From positions 62,001-126,000 of the forward strand of contig NZ_JALBYU010000018.1 in the NCBI RefSeq assembly GCF_029963765.1: a DNA stretch of 64,000 bases, given 5' to 3'. A program made the translations under genes and the position numbers. Source of the stretch: Pseudomonas sp. UYIF39 (GTDB lineage Bacteria > Pseudomonadota > Gammaproteobacteria > Pseudomonadales > Pseudomonadaceae). This document shows, one piece after another, positions 56,219-63,897 of this stretch. Positions within the stretch are counted from its first letter, which is position 1; each line of letters opens with the position of its first letter. Under the pieces are notes generated by a model. That model made no database searches. It worked only from the letters and a program-made list of their open reading frames with translations, and was not told where the DNA came from.

Positions 56219-57505
56219 TTAAACCTCGCCTATGGTTGATGCGCAATTAGCATCGGAGGCCTTGCAGGCCGTGGCTTGTAGCGGATTACCTGAATCGCCG
56301 GATGTAGCCTCTGTGTAGCCGTGAATCAGGGCAAAACCCTTGCTGTCTAGATGGGCGTTCCACTGTTCGAGGGCTACACGCTTGCGGCTCATTACGTCCG
56401 ACTGGATGTACACCTTCACGTTGTGGCCCATGGCATGGTTGATCAGCAGCTCGCCGATCAGATGGTCAATGCCCAGATCCGCCCAGCCGGTGCGCGCCAA
56501 CTTGCGCAAGTCGTGACTGGTCCACTCACCCTTACCGATGCGGGCGAACACATCACTGGCCTGCCCTTCACTCAGCGCCTTGCCATTACGTGCCGGGAAC
56601 AAGTACTGGCCGCTGTAGCCGCCGGCCTGCTGCAGGTCGCGGTACCGGGAAAGGATCTTGCAGACCTGGTCGGTCAGCGGCAGGTGATGCTCGACCCGGG
56701 TCTTGGCATTCTCGGCCGGGATAAACCACACCCGCTCGGCCAGGCTGATGTGCGACCAGCAGGCCTGTCGGGTTTCACCAATGCGCGAGCCGTGGCACAG
56801 CATCATCAGGGCCAGCACCGCATCAGCAGGCTTGGCGCTGAACTCCTGATGCAGGCAGGCCAGCAGATCCTCCAACTGAACTCCGCGCAGACGCGCCGGC
56901 TTGACCCGGACCTTCGCCTTGGAGAAGTCGCTGAACTTGATGCCATCCATCGGGTTCTTCGCGATCAGCCCAAGACGCAGGGCTTGGCGGAAGGCCAGGG
57001 CCAGCAGTTGGAACACCAAGCGCACGAAGTCGATGGTCAGCGTCTCCTGCATTGGCCACATCAGCAGCCGGTCCAGGGTCGACCGATCCAGCCCGGTCAG
57101 CGACAGCTCACCCAAGCGCGGGATCAGATGGCACTTGATGGCCGAGGCAGCGGTTTTCTTGCGCTTGTCCGAAAGGTTGCGGTCCTTGGCCATCCGCTCG
57201 CCGAACCACGTCAGCAGCTCGCCCACGGTCGACCACTCGGAAACCGCAGCCCCAGACTTGGCTGACACCCGCAGGCGCACATCCGGCAATGCCGCCGCCA
57301 CTTGCTTGGTGTTCAGTCCTGGGTACTCACCAATCTTGTGCCACTTGCGGCTAACCAGCAGGTACCAGGAACCCCGGGCGCGATCAGTCGCAAAACGCAG
57401 GTACAGGCCACGGTTACCGAGGTCACGCAGGCTGTACACGTCAGCATTCGCGGCCTGCCGGTTGATTTCAGCGTCAGAGACCTTCACGGCCACGGTCTTG
57501 CTCAT
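56219..57505 (-). CDS. Tyrosine recombinase/integrase
   Basis: 428 residues with an N-terminal arm-binding part, a core-binding region (about 95-190) and a C-terminal catalytic domain. The tetrad is visible: Arg in CHGSRIGE, His-x2-Arg in SHDLRKL, His in LLINHAMGH and Tyr in VKVYIQS. It overlaps ninG by four bases (ATGA), so it is translated as part of the leftward early/middle operon, not from an attP-linked promoter. Whether it integrates this prophage or works in replication/resolution is open. Confidence 0.88.
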   Translation of the reverse strand: MSKTVAVKVSDAEINRQAANADVYSLRDLGNRGLYLRFATDRARGSWYLLVSRKWHKIGEYPGLNTKQVAAALPDVRLRVSAKSGAAVSEWSTVGELLTWFGERMAKDRNLSDKRKKTAASAIKCHLIPRLGELSLTGLDRSTLDRLLMWPMQETLTIDFVRLVFQLLALAFRQALRLGLIAKNPMDGIKFSDFSKAKVRVKPARLRGVQLEDLLACLHQEFSAKPADAVLALMMLCHGSRIGETRQACWSHISLAERVWFIPAENAKTRVEHHLPLTDQVCKILSRYRDLQQAGGYSGQYLFPARNGKALSEGQASDVFARIGKGEWTSHDLRKLARTGWADLGIDHLIGELLINHAMGHNVKVYIQSDVMSRKRVALEQWNAHLDSKGFALIHGYTEATSGDSGNPLQATACKASDANCASTIGEV

Positions 57506-58083
57506 GCTGCCGCCCTCTTCAATTCTTTGATCTTTGCTCGGTAGTCGGCCTTCAGCTCTTTCAGGCCTTCAATGGTGTAACGCTGTGGCGCATGCGGGCC
57601 TTCCAACCACTCCACTCGCTCCCACCCAATTCGCCGCACCAACTCGATGCGGTAATTCACGATGTCCCCGGATTTGTGGTTGTTGCAGGGTGCGCACTGC
57701 CTCCACACATTCAACGGCTCGAACCGAAGTTCAGGGCTCGCTCCCACAGTGCGGTAGTGGCCTGCGTGCCATTGGCCTTCATGGAAACGCCCGCAGCTCA
57801 CGCACGGCAGCGCCGCATCACGCAGGCGCACCCATGTGTTGAAAACCTGCTGGGCTTCTTTCATGTGCTGCGCCCGCGGCTTGAGCCGCTCCTTCGCTAC
57901 TCGAATAGCCTTGCGCTCGACATCGGCCAGCGACTTACGTGCCTTTGCGTGGTTCACCTCCTTGATGGCCAGGCCGCACTTTGGGCTGCATACCGCCTGA
58001 CCGAGACGTTGCGGTGGGAACGAGACGCCGCATGCGGGGTTCTTGCACTTCTTCGGCTTGGGCACCTTTGGGGCAATCCTCAC
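57502..58083 (-). CDS. NinG/Rap-type recombination protein
   Basis: 193 residues. It has CKNPACG and CSPKCG zinc-binding Cys pairs at the N-terminus, LPCVSCGRF, and HAGHYRTVG plus NVWRQCAPCNNHKSGD of the NinG family. A GTG start at 58083 overlaps the stop of the upstream small gene (GTGA). NinG of lambda affects recombination by the Red/RecBCD routes. Confidence 0.92.
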   Translation of the reverse strand: MRIAPKVPKPKKCKNPACGVSFPPQRLGQAVCSPKCGLAIKEVNHAKARKSLADVERKAIRVAKERLKPRAQHMKEAQQVFNTWVRLRDAALPCVSCGRFHEGQWHAGHYRTVGASPELRFEPLNVWRQCAPCNNHKSGDIVNYRIELVRRIGWERVEWLEGPHAPQRYTIEGLKELKADYRAKIKELKRAAA

Positions 58084-58247
58084 AACGCCTTCCTCGCCGC
58101 CCGCTCGACTTCTTCCTTTCGGGCCCGACGCCGCTGTTCAAACTCCGCTAGTGAACGCTTGCGGCGCTGCTCGACGAAATACCCGGTGATCACCACGACC
58201 GCCAAGACGAGAAAAGCAACGATCCAAAACTGGTCTGCTGATGTCAT
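58080..58247 (-). CDS. Small membrane protein upstream of ninG
   Basis: 55 residues, with GGAGAAGGT before the ATG. One helix (FWIVAFLVLAVVVITGYFVE) is followed by a very basic, Arg/Lys/Glu-rich tail. It overlaps ninG at its stop and the following gene at its start. Unknown function. Confidence 0.6.
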   Translation of the reverse strand: MTSADQFWIVAFLVLAVVVITGYFVEQRRKRSLAEFEQRRRARKEEVERAARKAL

Positions 58248-58447
58248 ACCTTCTCCCCGGTGACAATATCGACAACTTCAAACGTGTCAGGCCACATCCC
58301 GGCGCCGTAGCGGCGCGCCATGGCCACATCAAAGAACAGAGCCAGTGCGTGATCGGGCGCCGTGCCCAGGTCCCATTTGAAAGAGCAACAGTGCACGGCG
58401 TAGCGATAGGCCGATGGATCGACTGGGGCCAGATACGGGTCAGCCAT
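58244..58447 (-). CDS. Small hypothetical phage protein
   Basis: 67 residues, MADPYLAPVDPSAYRYAVHCC...; ATG at 58447 follows AGGTGG, while the 36-residue longer frame is not supported. Lies between the replication genes and ninG. Unrecognised. Confidence 0.6.
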   Translation of the reverse strand: MADPYLAPVDPSAYRYAVHCCSFKWDLGTAPDHALALFFDVAMARRYGAGMWPDTFEVVDIVTGEKV

Positions 58448-59234
58448 GAGCCGCCACCTTTGCAAGCCCATCGATAGCCTGCTGCGACAAAAAGGCCCGA
58501 CGCTCTTCAAATTCATCCTCAGCCTTCTTGCGAGCAGCAGCCTTCTGCTCGGCACTTGCTTTGCGGAATTCGAGCATGCTTTTTTTGACCTCCTTCAATT
58601 TTTCCCTCACGACTGGCGTAGCCCGGACAACGGCGCCAGTGAGCAGGCCTGCGATGGCTCGGCCGTCGTCGGTGACGGGCTCATGACTCAAGTCAGCCAG
58701 GTACATGCGGCCGCGCTCTTGCGGTATACGCTGCATCTGCACCGCGGCATTTACAGCGACCACTCGGCGCTGGGCGTCAAAACCGATAGATAGGTGCCAG
58801 TTGACCGGTTTGGTCTCCGCCCGGGCCTGAGTCACAAGCCGCTCATAGGCATTGTTGAACGCCATGCGAGCGCCGACCTTGTCCCCGAGATTAAGCACCG
58901 GACGTGCTGCGCCGAGAGCAATTTGGATTTCATCAGTCATCACCACGGTGTCGAATTCATCGTTCGATGCCAGGGCAATGGCCCACGCCTCATCCTTGCC
59001 CGGGCGACCATCGGCCGCCTCGATGCGAGACAGGATGTCGGACATGGTGAGTTTTCCACGCACCTCCTTGCGGCAGGCCTTCAACGACCGCTCGATCAAC
59101 CCAAGGGGGTACTCACTCAGGTCAACGGCCATAATCGCGGCCGCGTTTGGGCTCAACGTCACGCCCATCGCCTCAGCAGTGCCACAGAGAAGGTCAATGG
59201 CGATTTCCAGCTCGTTTTGACTAAGCATTGCCAT
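58440..59234 (-). CDS. Phage replication-region protein, unknown
   Basis: 264 residues, not recognised with certainty. It has a helical N-terminus (QNELEIAIDLLCGTAEAMGV), SEYPLGLIERSLKACRKEVR, and a basic/acidic coiled coil near the C-terminus (REKLKEVKKSMLEFRKASAE). Overlaps of 14 and 8 bases with its neighbours show it belongs to the replication operon. A helicase-loader (lambda P-like) role is possible from position only. Confidence 0.6.
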   Translation of the reverse strand: MAMLSQNELEIAIDLLCGTAEAMGVTLSPNAAAIMAVDLSEYPLGLIERSLKACRKEVRGKLTMSDILSRIEAADGRPGKDEAWAIALASNDEFDTVVMTDEIQIALGAARPVLNLGDKVGARMAFNNAYERLVTQARAETKPVNWHLSIGFDAQRRVVAVNAAVQMQRIPQERGRMYLADLSHEPVTDDGRAIAGLLTGAVVRATPVVREKLKEVKKSMLEFRKASAEQKAAARKKAEDEFEERRAFLSQQAIDGLAKVAAHG

Positions 59235-60084
59235 TACCACGCTTGCGCAGCATTGCCTTCGCCTGCTCGGCCGTCGACATGTTCGCCTGGGTGTTTTCCA
59301 TCTGCTTCGCAGTTGTGCCGTTGACCTGCGTGTTGGTGGCCCACTGGGTGCGGTAGGCTTCGGCCTTGGCCAACAACGAGCCGATGTCGTGGCATGAGCG
59401 GATCAGGTAGGCGTCTTGGATCGAGACGTAGTAGGCCGCGACAAAGCGAGCTTCATCGGCACCAAGGCGTTTCAGCAGGTTGTTGATTTGGGTGTTCACC
59501 GTCGCGTTGCGAACGGGCTCGGTCTGATAGCGATCAAAGTAGGCCGCTGCGTAACTGGTCCAAATTCCCCGGCACGCTTCTTGGCGGTCGGCTTCAACTT
59601 TCGCCTTGGTGCGCTTCTCCTGCTCCGGATCGATGACCTCGCCAGCGCCCTGCCCGACCAGGGCTGGGAAAGAGGATGGCGGTTCTACTGACGGATCAAT
59701 GGCGGTTCTATTACGGTTCTGGGTGCAACCACTGCGGGGGGGTGGCGCAGCATCTGCGGGGGTGGGGTGCGCCTCTTGCGGGGGAGTCCCCGCAGCATCT
59801 GCGGGGCGCATATCCTGCGGGGGTGCAAATGTCGCGGGGGTAATGGTGTACATGGTCGAGCGGCCCATTCGCTCGCGAACCGACAACACTCCGGCAGAGC
59901 AAAGCCACTTGATTGCGCTCTGTACTGTTCTCTCAGCAAGGCAGGTCCGCTGACCGATCTTTGCAATAGATGGCCAGCACACACCCTCATCGTTTGCATT
60001 GTCAGACAGGGAGATCAGCACGGACTTCTGAGCAGGGCTCATGCCCTGGAGCGGCCAGCAGGCGCTCATGATGATGGTGCTCAC
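59221..60084 (-). CDS. O-like phage replication initiator (helix-turn-helix)
   Basis: 287 residues. The N-terminal part (about 10-80) is a winged-helix/HTH domain (SPAQKSVLISLSDNANDEG, WPSIAKIGQRTCLAERTVQ), followed by a Pro/Ala-rich linker (residues about 82-120) and a C-terminal helical region. GTG start at 60084 with GGAG upstream overlaps the Rha-like gene (TTGTGA). The linker DNA contains six spaced CCCCGCA-type repeats, as in lambda O where the origin lies within the gene. Confidence 0.8.
   Translation of the reverse strand: MSTIIMSACWPLQGMSPAQKSVLISLSDNANDEGVCWPSIAKIGQRTCLAERTVQSAIKWLCSAGVLSVRERMGRSTMYTITPATFAPPQDMRPADAAGTPPQEAHPTPADAAPPPRSGCTQNRNRTAIDPSVEPPSSFPALVGQGAGEVIDPEQEKRTKAKVEADRQEACRGIWTSYAAAYFDRYQTEPVRNATVNTQINNLLKRLGADEARFVAAYYVSIQDAYLIRSCHDIGSLLAKAEAYRTQWATNTQVNGTTAKQMENTQANMSTAEQAKAMLRKRGNGNA
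59733..59840. repeat. Candidate origin iterons inside the O-like gene
   Basis: Six copies of a TGCGGGG-type unit (plus-strand) start at 59733, 59755, 59777, 59800, 59816 and 59833. The first three are spaced 22 bases apart, and the core CAGCATCTGCGGGG occurs twice exactly. The position within the initiator gene mirrors the lambda origin. Confidence 0.55.
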
Positions 60085-60824
60085 AACGAGGCTCCGATGT
60101 TCTTCTGGGCCAGATGAGTCAGGCCTTTGGGGGTGATGAGCGGCTGGAATGCGGCGCGGTCGGCGCCAGTCTCGGCGTCAGGGGCCAGGCTGGTGACCTT
60201 GTGAACCATAAAACCCCTGTTGATCTGAGGCTGGTAAGCGGTCCAGCGCTTCGAGCCTCCACGGTGAAAAATCCACTTGTGCGACTCAAGCCATTTGAAA
60301 AGCTTGGAAGGTGATACCTGCAGCTGTTTGGCGGCATCACTGATGCAGATCGCGCCGCCAGCCGAAGCCAGACGCTTGATGGCGGCAACCTTCGGCGCCT
60401 GGTCCAGGATCACCAGTCGAAGCGTTTGGTTTTCCTTGGCCTGATCGGCAGCTGCTTGCAGTGCCTCGGCATAGGTCGCCGGAATCTGGAACTGATCCGC
60501 CCTCGCCTCCAGCTCCTGCCAACGATCAATGATTCGGGCGCGCAGCTCGACGCTGTAACCCGAGACCACCACCAGGGTGTCGCGCTGGGAAAGCAAGAAC
60601 TCTCGGTAAGCCTGCCCGTTCTGCGGATGGACATAGGGGGTGTCGTTTGAAGAAACGACACCCTTTGCGACCAGTGCGCGGACAGTTTTTAGAACGTTGT
60701 CATGCGTGCTGCCGGTGAGTTCGGCAATCTCGCGTGACGACATGGTGTGACATGACACGTTTGGAGAATTCGCAAAAGGTGTCATGACACGGGCGGTATT
60801 GCTTGGAGCGGTGTTCATGCTCAT
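60081..60824 (-). CDS. Rha-family regulator with KilA-C domain
   Basis: 247 residues. The N-terminal Rha domain (SSREIAELTGSTHDNVLKTV ... YVHPQNGQAYREFLLSQ) is followed by a phage antirepressor KilA-C-like domain (ISDAAKQLQVSPSKLFKWLE ... WTAYQ). ATG at 60824 follows GAGGGTCATT. It is the first gene after cro on the leftward operon and probably controls early transcription or interferes with host processes. Confidence 0.85.
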   Translation of the reverse strand: MSMNTAPSNTARVMTPFANSPNVSCHTMSSREIAELTGSTHDNVLKTVRALVAKGVVSSNDTPYVHPQNGQAYREFLLSQRDTLVVVSGYSVELRARIIDRWQELEARADQFQIPATYAEALQAAADQAKENQTLRLVILDQAPKVAAIKRLASAGGAICISDAAKQLQVSPSKLFKWLESHKWIFHRGGSKRWTAYQPQINRGFMVHKVTSLAPDAETGADRAAFQPLITPKGLTHLAQKNIGASL

Positions 60825-60852
60825 AATGACCCTCACATGTTGTTGCTGTTAA

Positions 60853-60880
60853 AGAAGCCGGTCTAGCCACCGGCTTTTTT
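60853..60880. terminator. Terminator between cro and the Rha gene
   Basis: AAGCCGGT/ACCGGCTT stem with a T7 run on the plus strand and a weaker T-run on the minus. On minus it could be an early attenuator passed with antitermination; on plus it could stop antisense transcription. Confidence 0.6.
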
Positions 60881-60995
60881 TCGCCTACGTTTTTTTCACT
60901 GGATGTATCAACAGCTAAAGCAATTCACTTTCGGTTTACTTGGTCAGCGTTGATAATTGGCTCATCATCAGACGGTTAAACGGCTGGGAAACGGA

Positions 60996-61187
60996 TTACG
61001 CTGCGGTGCGCTTGGCCTTTAGAACCTTCTTGTGAAGGGCCTCGATGGCCTTACCTACCTCGTATCGGGCACCCCCGCCTTTCGTGATTCTGAAAATGGT
61101 CGGCTGAGTCGTCCCGCACTGTTCGGCGATTCGAGCCTGGCTCCAGCCGTGCTGCGCCAGATTGGCCAGCATTTCTGTAATGGTCAT
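60996..61187 (-). CDS. Cro-like regulator
   Basis: 63 residues with one XRE-type helix-turn-helix (SQARIAEQCGTTQPTIFRIT) and a basic tail. Divergent from CI across a 99-base operator region. Typical start of the lytic leftward operon. Confidence 0.88.
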   Translation of the reverse strand: MTITEMLANLAQHGWSQARIAEQCGTTQPTIFRITKGGGARYEVGKAIEALHKKVLKAKRTAA

Positions 61188-61220
61188 AAGGGCCTGCCAA
61201 TGCGATTTGTAATATCCTCG

Positions 61221-61249
61221 ATAATACGCAACCGAATTACATCAAGCAA
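61221..61249 (-). promoter_or_regulatory. Promoter of the cro operon
   Basis: TTGCTT, 17 bases, TATTAT on the minus strand, 34 bases upstream of cro. The intergenic region also holds short related half-sites (GATGTAATTC and GATTTGTAAT) that could be CI/Cro operators. Confidence 0.6.
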
Positions 61250-61286
61250 TACACTTCGACCTCCTTTAATACGCCGGGTCGAACAA

Positions 61287-61928
61287 ATGACGATCGCAGT
61301 GCGGCTGCGCACAAAAATGCTGGAAAAGGACTTATCGGAAAATGAGCTCGGGCGCCGATCCGGTGTTCCTCAGCCAACGATTCACCGAATTTTGAACGGG
61401 GACAGCAGCACGCCAAGAAAGGCTACATTGGAAAAGCTCGCGAGATCTCTAAGCGTCACACCGGAATGGCTGTTGTTTGGTCCAGGCCATGGGAATGTGC
61501 TATCTGTTGCGCAACCCTACAAGGAAGCCAAGGAGTATCCTTTGATTAGCTGGGTAGCTGCTGGTGTTTGGACGGAGTCTTTCGATAATGGACATCCGTA
61601 TGAAAGGATCGCATCTGACGTAAATGCTGGGCCCAATGGCTACTGGCTTGAGGTTCAGGGTGACTCCATGACCCCTGTTCAAGGGAACGGATTTACTCCT
61701 GGGATGAGAGTTCTAATTAAGCCTGAAGACTTTGATTTGGTTAGCGGAAAATTCTACATCGCAAGGCTTAGAGGAGATGGAGAGAAAACCCTAAAGCAGT
61801 ACGTCCGGGATGCCGGTGTCGGTTACCTGAAGCCGCTAAATCCTGATTACCAGATGTTGGTAATGGATGACTCTGTCGAAATCATCGGCCGGGTTGTTGA
61901 TGTGAAGTACCCGAACTCGTTCCTGTAG
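61287..61928 (+). CDS. CI-type phage repressor (LexA-like S24 peptidase)
   Basis: 213 residues. An N-terminal XRE helix-turn-helix (SENELGRRSGVPQPTIHRIL) is followed by the S24 peptidase with the Ala-Gly cleavage site in SWVAAGVW, the nucleophile Ser in GDSMTPVQG and the Lys in KTLKQYV. RecA-stimulated self-cleavage would explain SOS induction. The start at 61287 is supported by length; the frame upstream contains cro on the other strand. Confidence 0.9.
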   Translation: MTIAVRLRTKMLEKDLSENELGRRSGVPQPTIHRILNGDSSTPRKATLEKLARSLSVTPEWLLFGPGHGNVLSVAQPYKEAKEYPLISWVAAGVWTESFDNGHPYERIASDVNAGPNGYWLEVQGDSMTPVQGNGFTPGMRVLIKPEDFDLVSGKFYIARLRGDGEKTLKQYVRDAGVGYLKPLNPDYQMLVMDDSVEIIGRVVDVKYPNSFL

Positions 61929-61969
61929 CAGGCTCCTAACCCACAGACAGCCGCCACATACTCAATACG

Positions 61970-61998
61970 AAAATCCCGCCGTCGAGTGGGATTTTTTT
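61970..61998 (+). terminator. Terminator after the repressor
   Basis: AAATCCC...GGGATTT with a run of seven T. Isolates cI from the right-arm genes. Confidence 0.8.
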
Positions 61999-62108
61999 CG
62001 CCCTAAGAAAAATCTATTCGCTTCCGTATTAAAAAATGTTGACCTAGTTAATCAGCAATCGTATTGTTCACCCATCGCCGGATAACTACCGGCCAGGACA
62101 AGGCAGCG

Positions 62109-62219
62109 ATGAACCGGCCTCAACGGTTCAGAGGGTTGGCAACTGACCCGGGCGTGCAGCGTAAAGCGCCAAGACAAGTTATCCAGCGGGCAATGGCCGT
62201 GGCAGGACAAACAACTTGA
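62109..62219 (+). CDS. Possible 36-residue leader peptide
   Basis: A 36-residue frame (MNRPQRFRGLATDPGVQRKA...) with AAGG five bases upstream, in the 392-base gap between cI and the LuxR-type gene. Codon use is not convincing and no family is recognised. It may simply be leader RNA. Confidence 0.25.
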   Translation: MNRPQRFRGLATDPGVQRKAPRQVIQRAMAVAGQTT

Positions 62220-62265
62220 AGAAATCGGTACCGCGCCAGTAGCGCCGAACGATCACGGACATTTT

Positions 62266-62300
62266 CACTTCTGCCCCTGGCTCGCCGGGTGCAGCGGGAA
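62266..62300 (+). ncRNA. Leader hairpin motif, copy A
   Basis: CACTTCTGC then a hairpin CTGCCCC...GGGTGCAG followed by CGGGA, 20 bases before the LuxR-type gene. It is one of three related elements in plus-strand leaders. Confidence 0.6.
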
Positions 62301-62320
62301 AACAACCGGGAGTCACGACG

Positions 62321-62704
62321 ATGGAAACAACAATCGTAAACGGAGCATGGAAGGGCGAACTCGGCCGCGGCCTTGCACCTCGAGAGCTTCAGTTCCTGCT
62401 CTCGGTTGCTCAAGGATTGACGGCCAAGGAGATCGCAAAGGACTTTGGCATCACGCCAGGCACTGTGGTCAAGCGGCTTTCAAACGCCATGTTCAAGCTC
62501 GGCGTTCATCGCCAGGCAGCGATGGTCGCTGAAGCCATGAAGCGACAGATCATTTCACCAGTCTGCGTGGTACTCGCCGCTGTGATCGCCATCCACGCAA
62601 TGATCGATGACCAGCCGATGCGTCAGAACCGCAGGGTTGGCGAGCGGCGTGTCGGAGAGCTTCGGCTGACTCGGCGCTCTGAGGTGGTTGAACTGCTGGG
62701 GTAA
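62321..62704 (+). CDS. LuxR-type helix-turn-helix protein
   Basis: 127 residues. Residues about 15-75 form a GerE/LuxR-type HTH (LAPRELQFLLSVAQGLTAKE, TPGTVVKRLSNAMFKLGVHR), without a receiver or autoinducer domain. A short hydrophobic segment (SPVCVVLAAVIAIHAMI) follows near residue 80-95. GGGAG lies ten bases before the ATG. First gene of the rightward operon. Confidence 0.8.
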   Translation: METTIVNGAWKGELGRGLAPRELQFLLSVAQGLTAKEIAKDFGITPGTVVKRLSNAMFKLGVHRQAAMVAEAMKRQIISPVCVVLAAVIAIHAMIDDQPMRQNRRVGERRVGELRLTRRSEVVELLG

Positions 62705-62744
62705 TCATCACTGCTGCACCTTGGCGACAGGGTGCAGCGGGATG
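62704..62744 (+). ncRNA. Leader hairpin motif, copy B
   Basis: TAATCATCACTG then hairpin CTGCACC/GGTGCAG and CGGGATG, 23 bases before the TerB-like gene. The stem pairs differ from copy C in compensated positions. Confidence 0.65.
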
Positions 62745-62767
62745 TAACCCAACTCAGAGGAATAACT

Positions 62768-63202
62768 ATGTTAGGCAAATTGTTCGGCAAGAAAGCAGGC
62801 CAGGCCCGTGCCAGTGTCGCCAAGCTGGCCAATCGCGACTTGATGGAAGCGGTCGTGTACGGCGCGATCTACGTTGCTGCCGCTGATGGCGATCTGGAAG
62901 ACAGCGAGTTGTCGAAGATCGAAACCATCCTCAGCAACAACCCGGCGCTCCAGGGCTTCGGCGCGGAGCTGTCCAACACCATCGATCGTGCAAAGACGGA
63001 CTTCAAATCGGGCGCCCGCATCCTGCGTCAGAACGCCGAGAAAGAACTGGGTGACCTGGCGCACTCGCCTTCCGAAGCCCTGACGGTGCTCAACGTAATG
63101 CTGACCGTGGCCGAGGCCAATGGCGAGATCAAGGAAAGCGAGCTGAAAGCACTGGAGCGCAGCGCCAAGCTGCTCGGTCTGAACCTGAAAGACCACCTGT
63201 AA
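62768..63202 (+). CDS. TerB-like protein
   Basis: 144 residues of the TerB family, with two acidic metal-binding-type motifs, AADGDLEDSE and AEANGEIKESE. ATG at 62768 follows AGAGGAATAACT. TerB proteins occur in tellurite-resistance and phage-defence gene sets; here it is alone with a small membrane protein (its stop overlaps the next start, TAATG). The role in this phage is unknown. Confidence 0.85.
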   Translation: MLGKLFGKKAGQARASVAKLANRDLMEAVVYGAIYVAAADGDLEDSELSKIETILSNNPALQGFGAELSNTIDRAKTDFKSGARILRQNAEKELGDLAHSPSEALTVLNVMLTVAEANGEIKESELKALERSAKLLGLNLKDHL

Positions 63203-63372
63203 TGCCCGGGTTCGGCGAGTTGGTGAGCCGGCTTCGGGCGTTGCTCATCATGGCGCTGCTCATCGGCGTGGTGCTGATCGACTCAGTATCCCGAGTCATC
63301 AGCATGTGCGCCGACGGGTTCCTTGTGGTGCTGATCCTGCTGCTGATCTGGCCGCTGATCAAACAACGCTGA
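63202..63372 (+). CDS. Small two-helix membrane protein
   Basis: 56 residues with hydrophobic segments LRALLIMALLIGVVLIDSV and GFLVVLILLLIWPLI. The ATG overlaps the TerB stop (TAATG), so both are co-translated, suggesting a TerB-membrane partner pair. Unknown function. Confidence 0.7.
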   Translation: MPGFGELVSRLRALLIMALLIGVVLIDSVSRVISMCADGFLVVLILLLIWPLIKQR

Positions 63373-63412
63373 TCATCACTTCTGCCCATTCACTGAGTGG
63401 GCAGCGGGATGG
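63371..63412 (+). ncRNA. Leader hairpin motif, copy C
   Basis: TGATCATCACTT then a perfect hairpin CTGCCCA/TGGGCAG and CGGGATGG. It starts in the stop codon of the small membrane gene. Unlike copies A and B, no convincing gene of normal length follows it directly. Confidence 0.65.
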
Positions 63413-63897
63413 CGAAGGCCTACGGAAATGGGCGAACTACACGTATGAACCCCATATAAAAGTAATGGAGACGTGGAAGTCCGGTGCAAGCCCGGGCCCG
63501 AGCACCTGGTACTCCCCAGCACCAGGCCGCATCGGAGTGTGATCTGAATGAAAACGCTGTGGCTGAGTGCACAAATTGCCGGTGTGGTGCCGGTAGCCGC
63601 AAACAGAAGCCAGCAGTAGTCACAGATCCCACCCCGATGCGGATGATTCTGCACCGCGCAATGCGGCCCCCCGCAGTCAACCAACTGCCGAGGAATGCTC
63701 GGTAGTTCAACTCAGCACGGAGGATTGGCAGCCATGTAACCGATCAATTAAAGCCCGCCCAATGGCGGCAATCAGCGCTCACGTAGGGAGGTCTTCGTGA
63801 CGCAAACAAAAGCCCGGTTCCGATCGGGCTTTTTTACGCCTGCCTTTACCCGCCAGCACTCTCCCCTGCGCCCAACGGCAACCAGCAGGAGACCCGA
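63413..63897 (+). other. Gene-poor stretch after leader motif C
   Basis: No gene is firmly supported. A 73-codon frame at 63484 (GTG start, GGAAG upstream) ends at 63705 and contains ECTNCRCGAGSRKQ, a possible zinc-binding stretch; confidence is low. Several hairpin-like palindromes (GGTGC...GCACC near 63483-63515, CTGGT...ACCAG near 63515-63535) suggest structured RNA. A terminator lies at 63811. Confidence 0.45.
63811..63836 (+). terminator. Terminator (third copy of cassette, plus strand)
   Basis: AGCCCGGTTCCGATCGGGCT followed by T5-6 and ACGCCTG. The T-run and ACGCCTG tail match the minus-strand cassettes at 32024 and 36551. Confidence 0.8.

Noticed and set aside
63470..63540. Cobalamin-riboswitch-like stretch (GGAAGTCCGGTGCAAGCCCG)
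   Set aside because: Resembles only the B12-box core; the other conserved elements (such as the CCGCCACTGT part) are absent and no B12-related gene follows.
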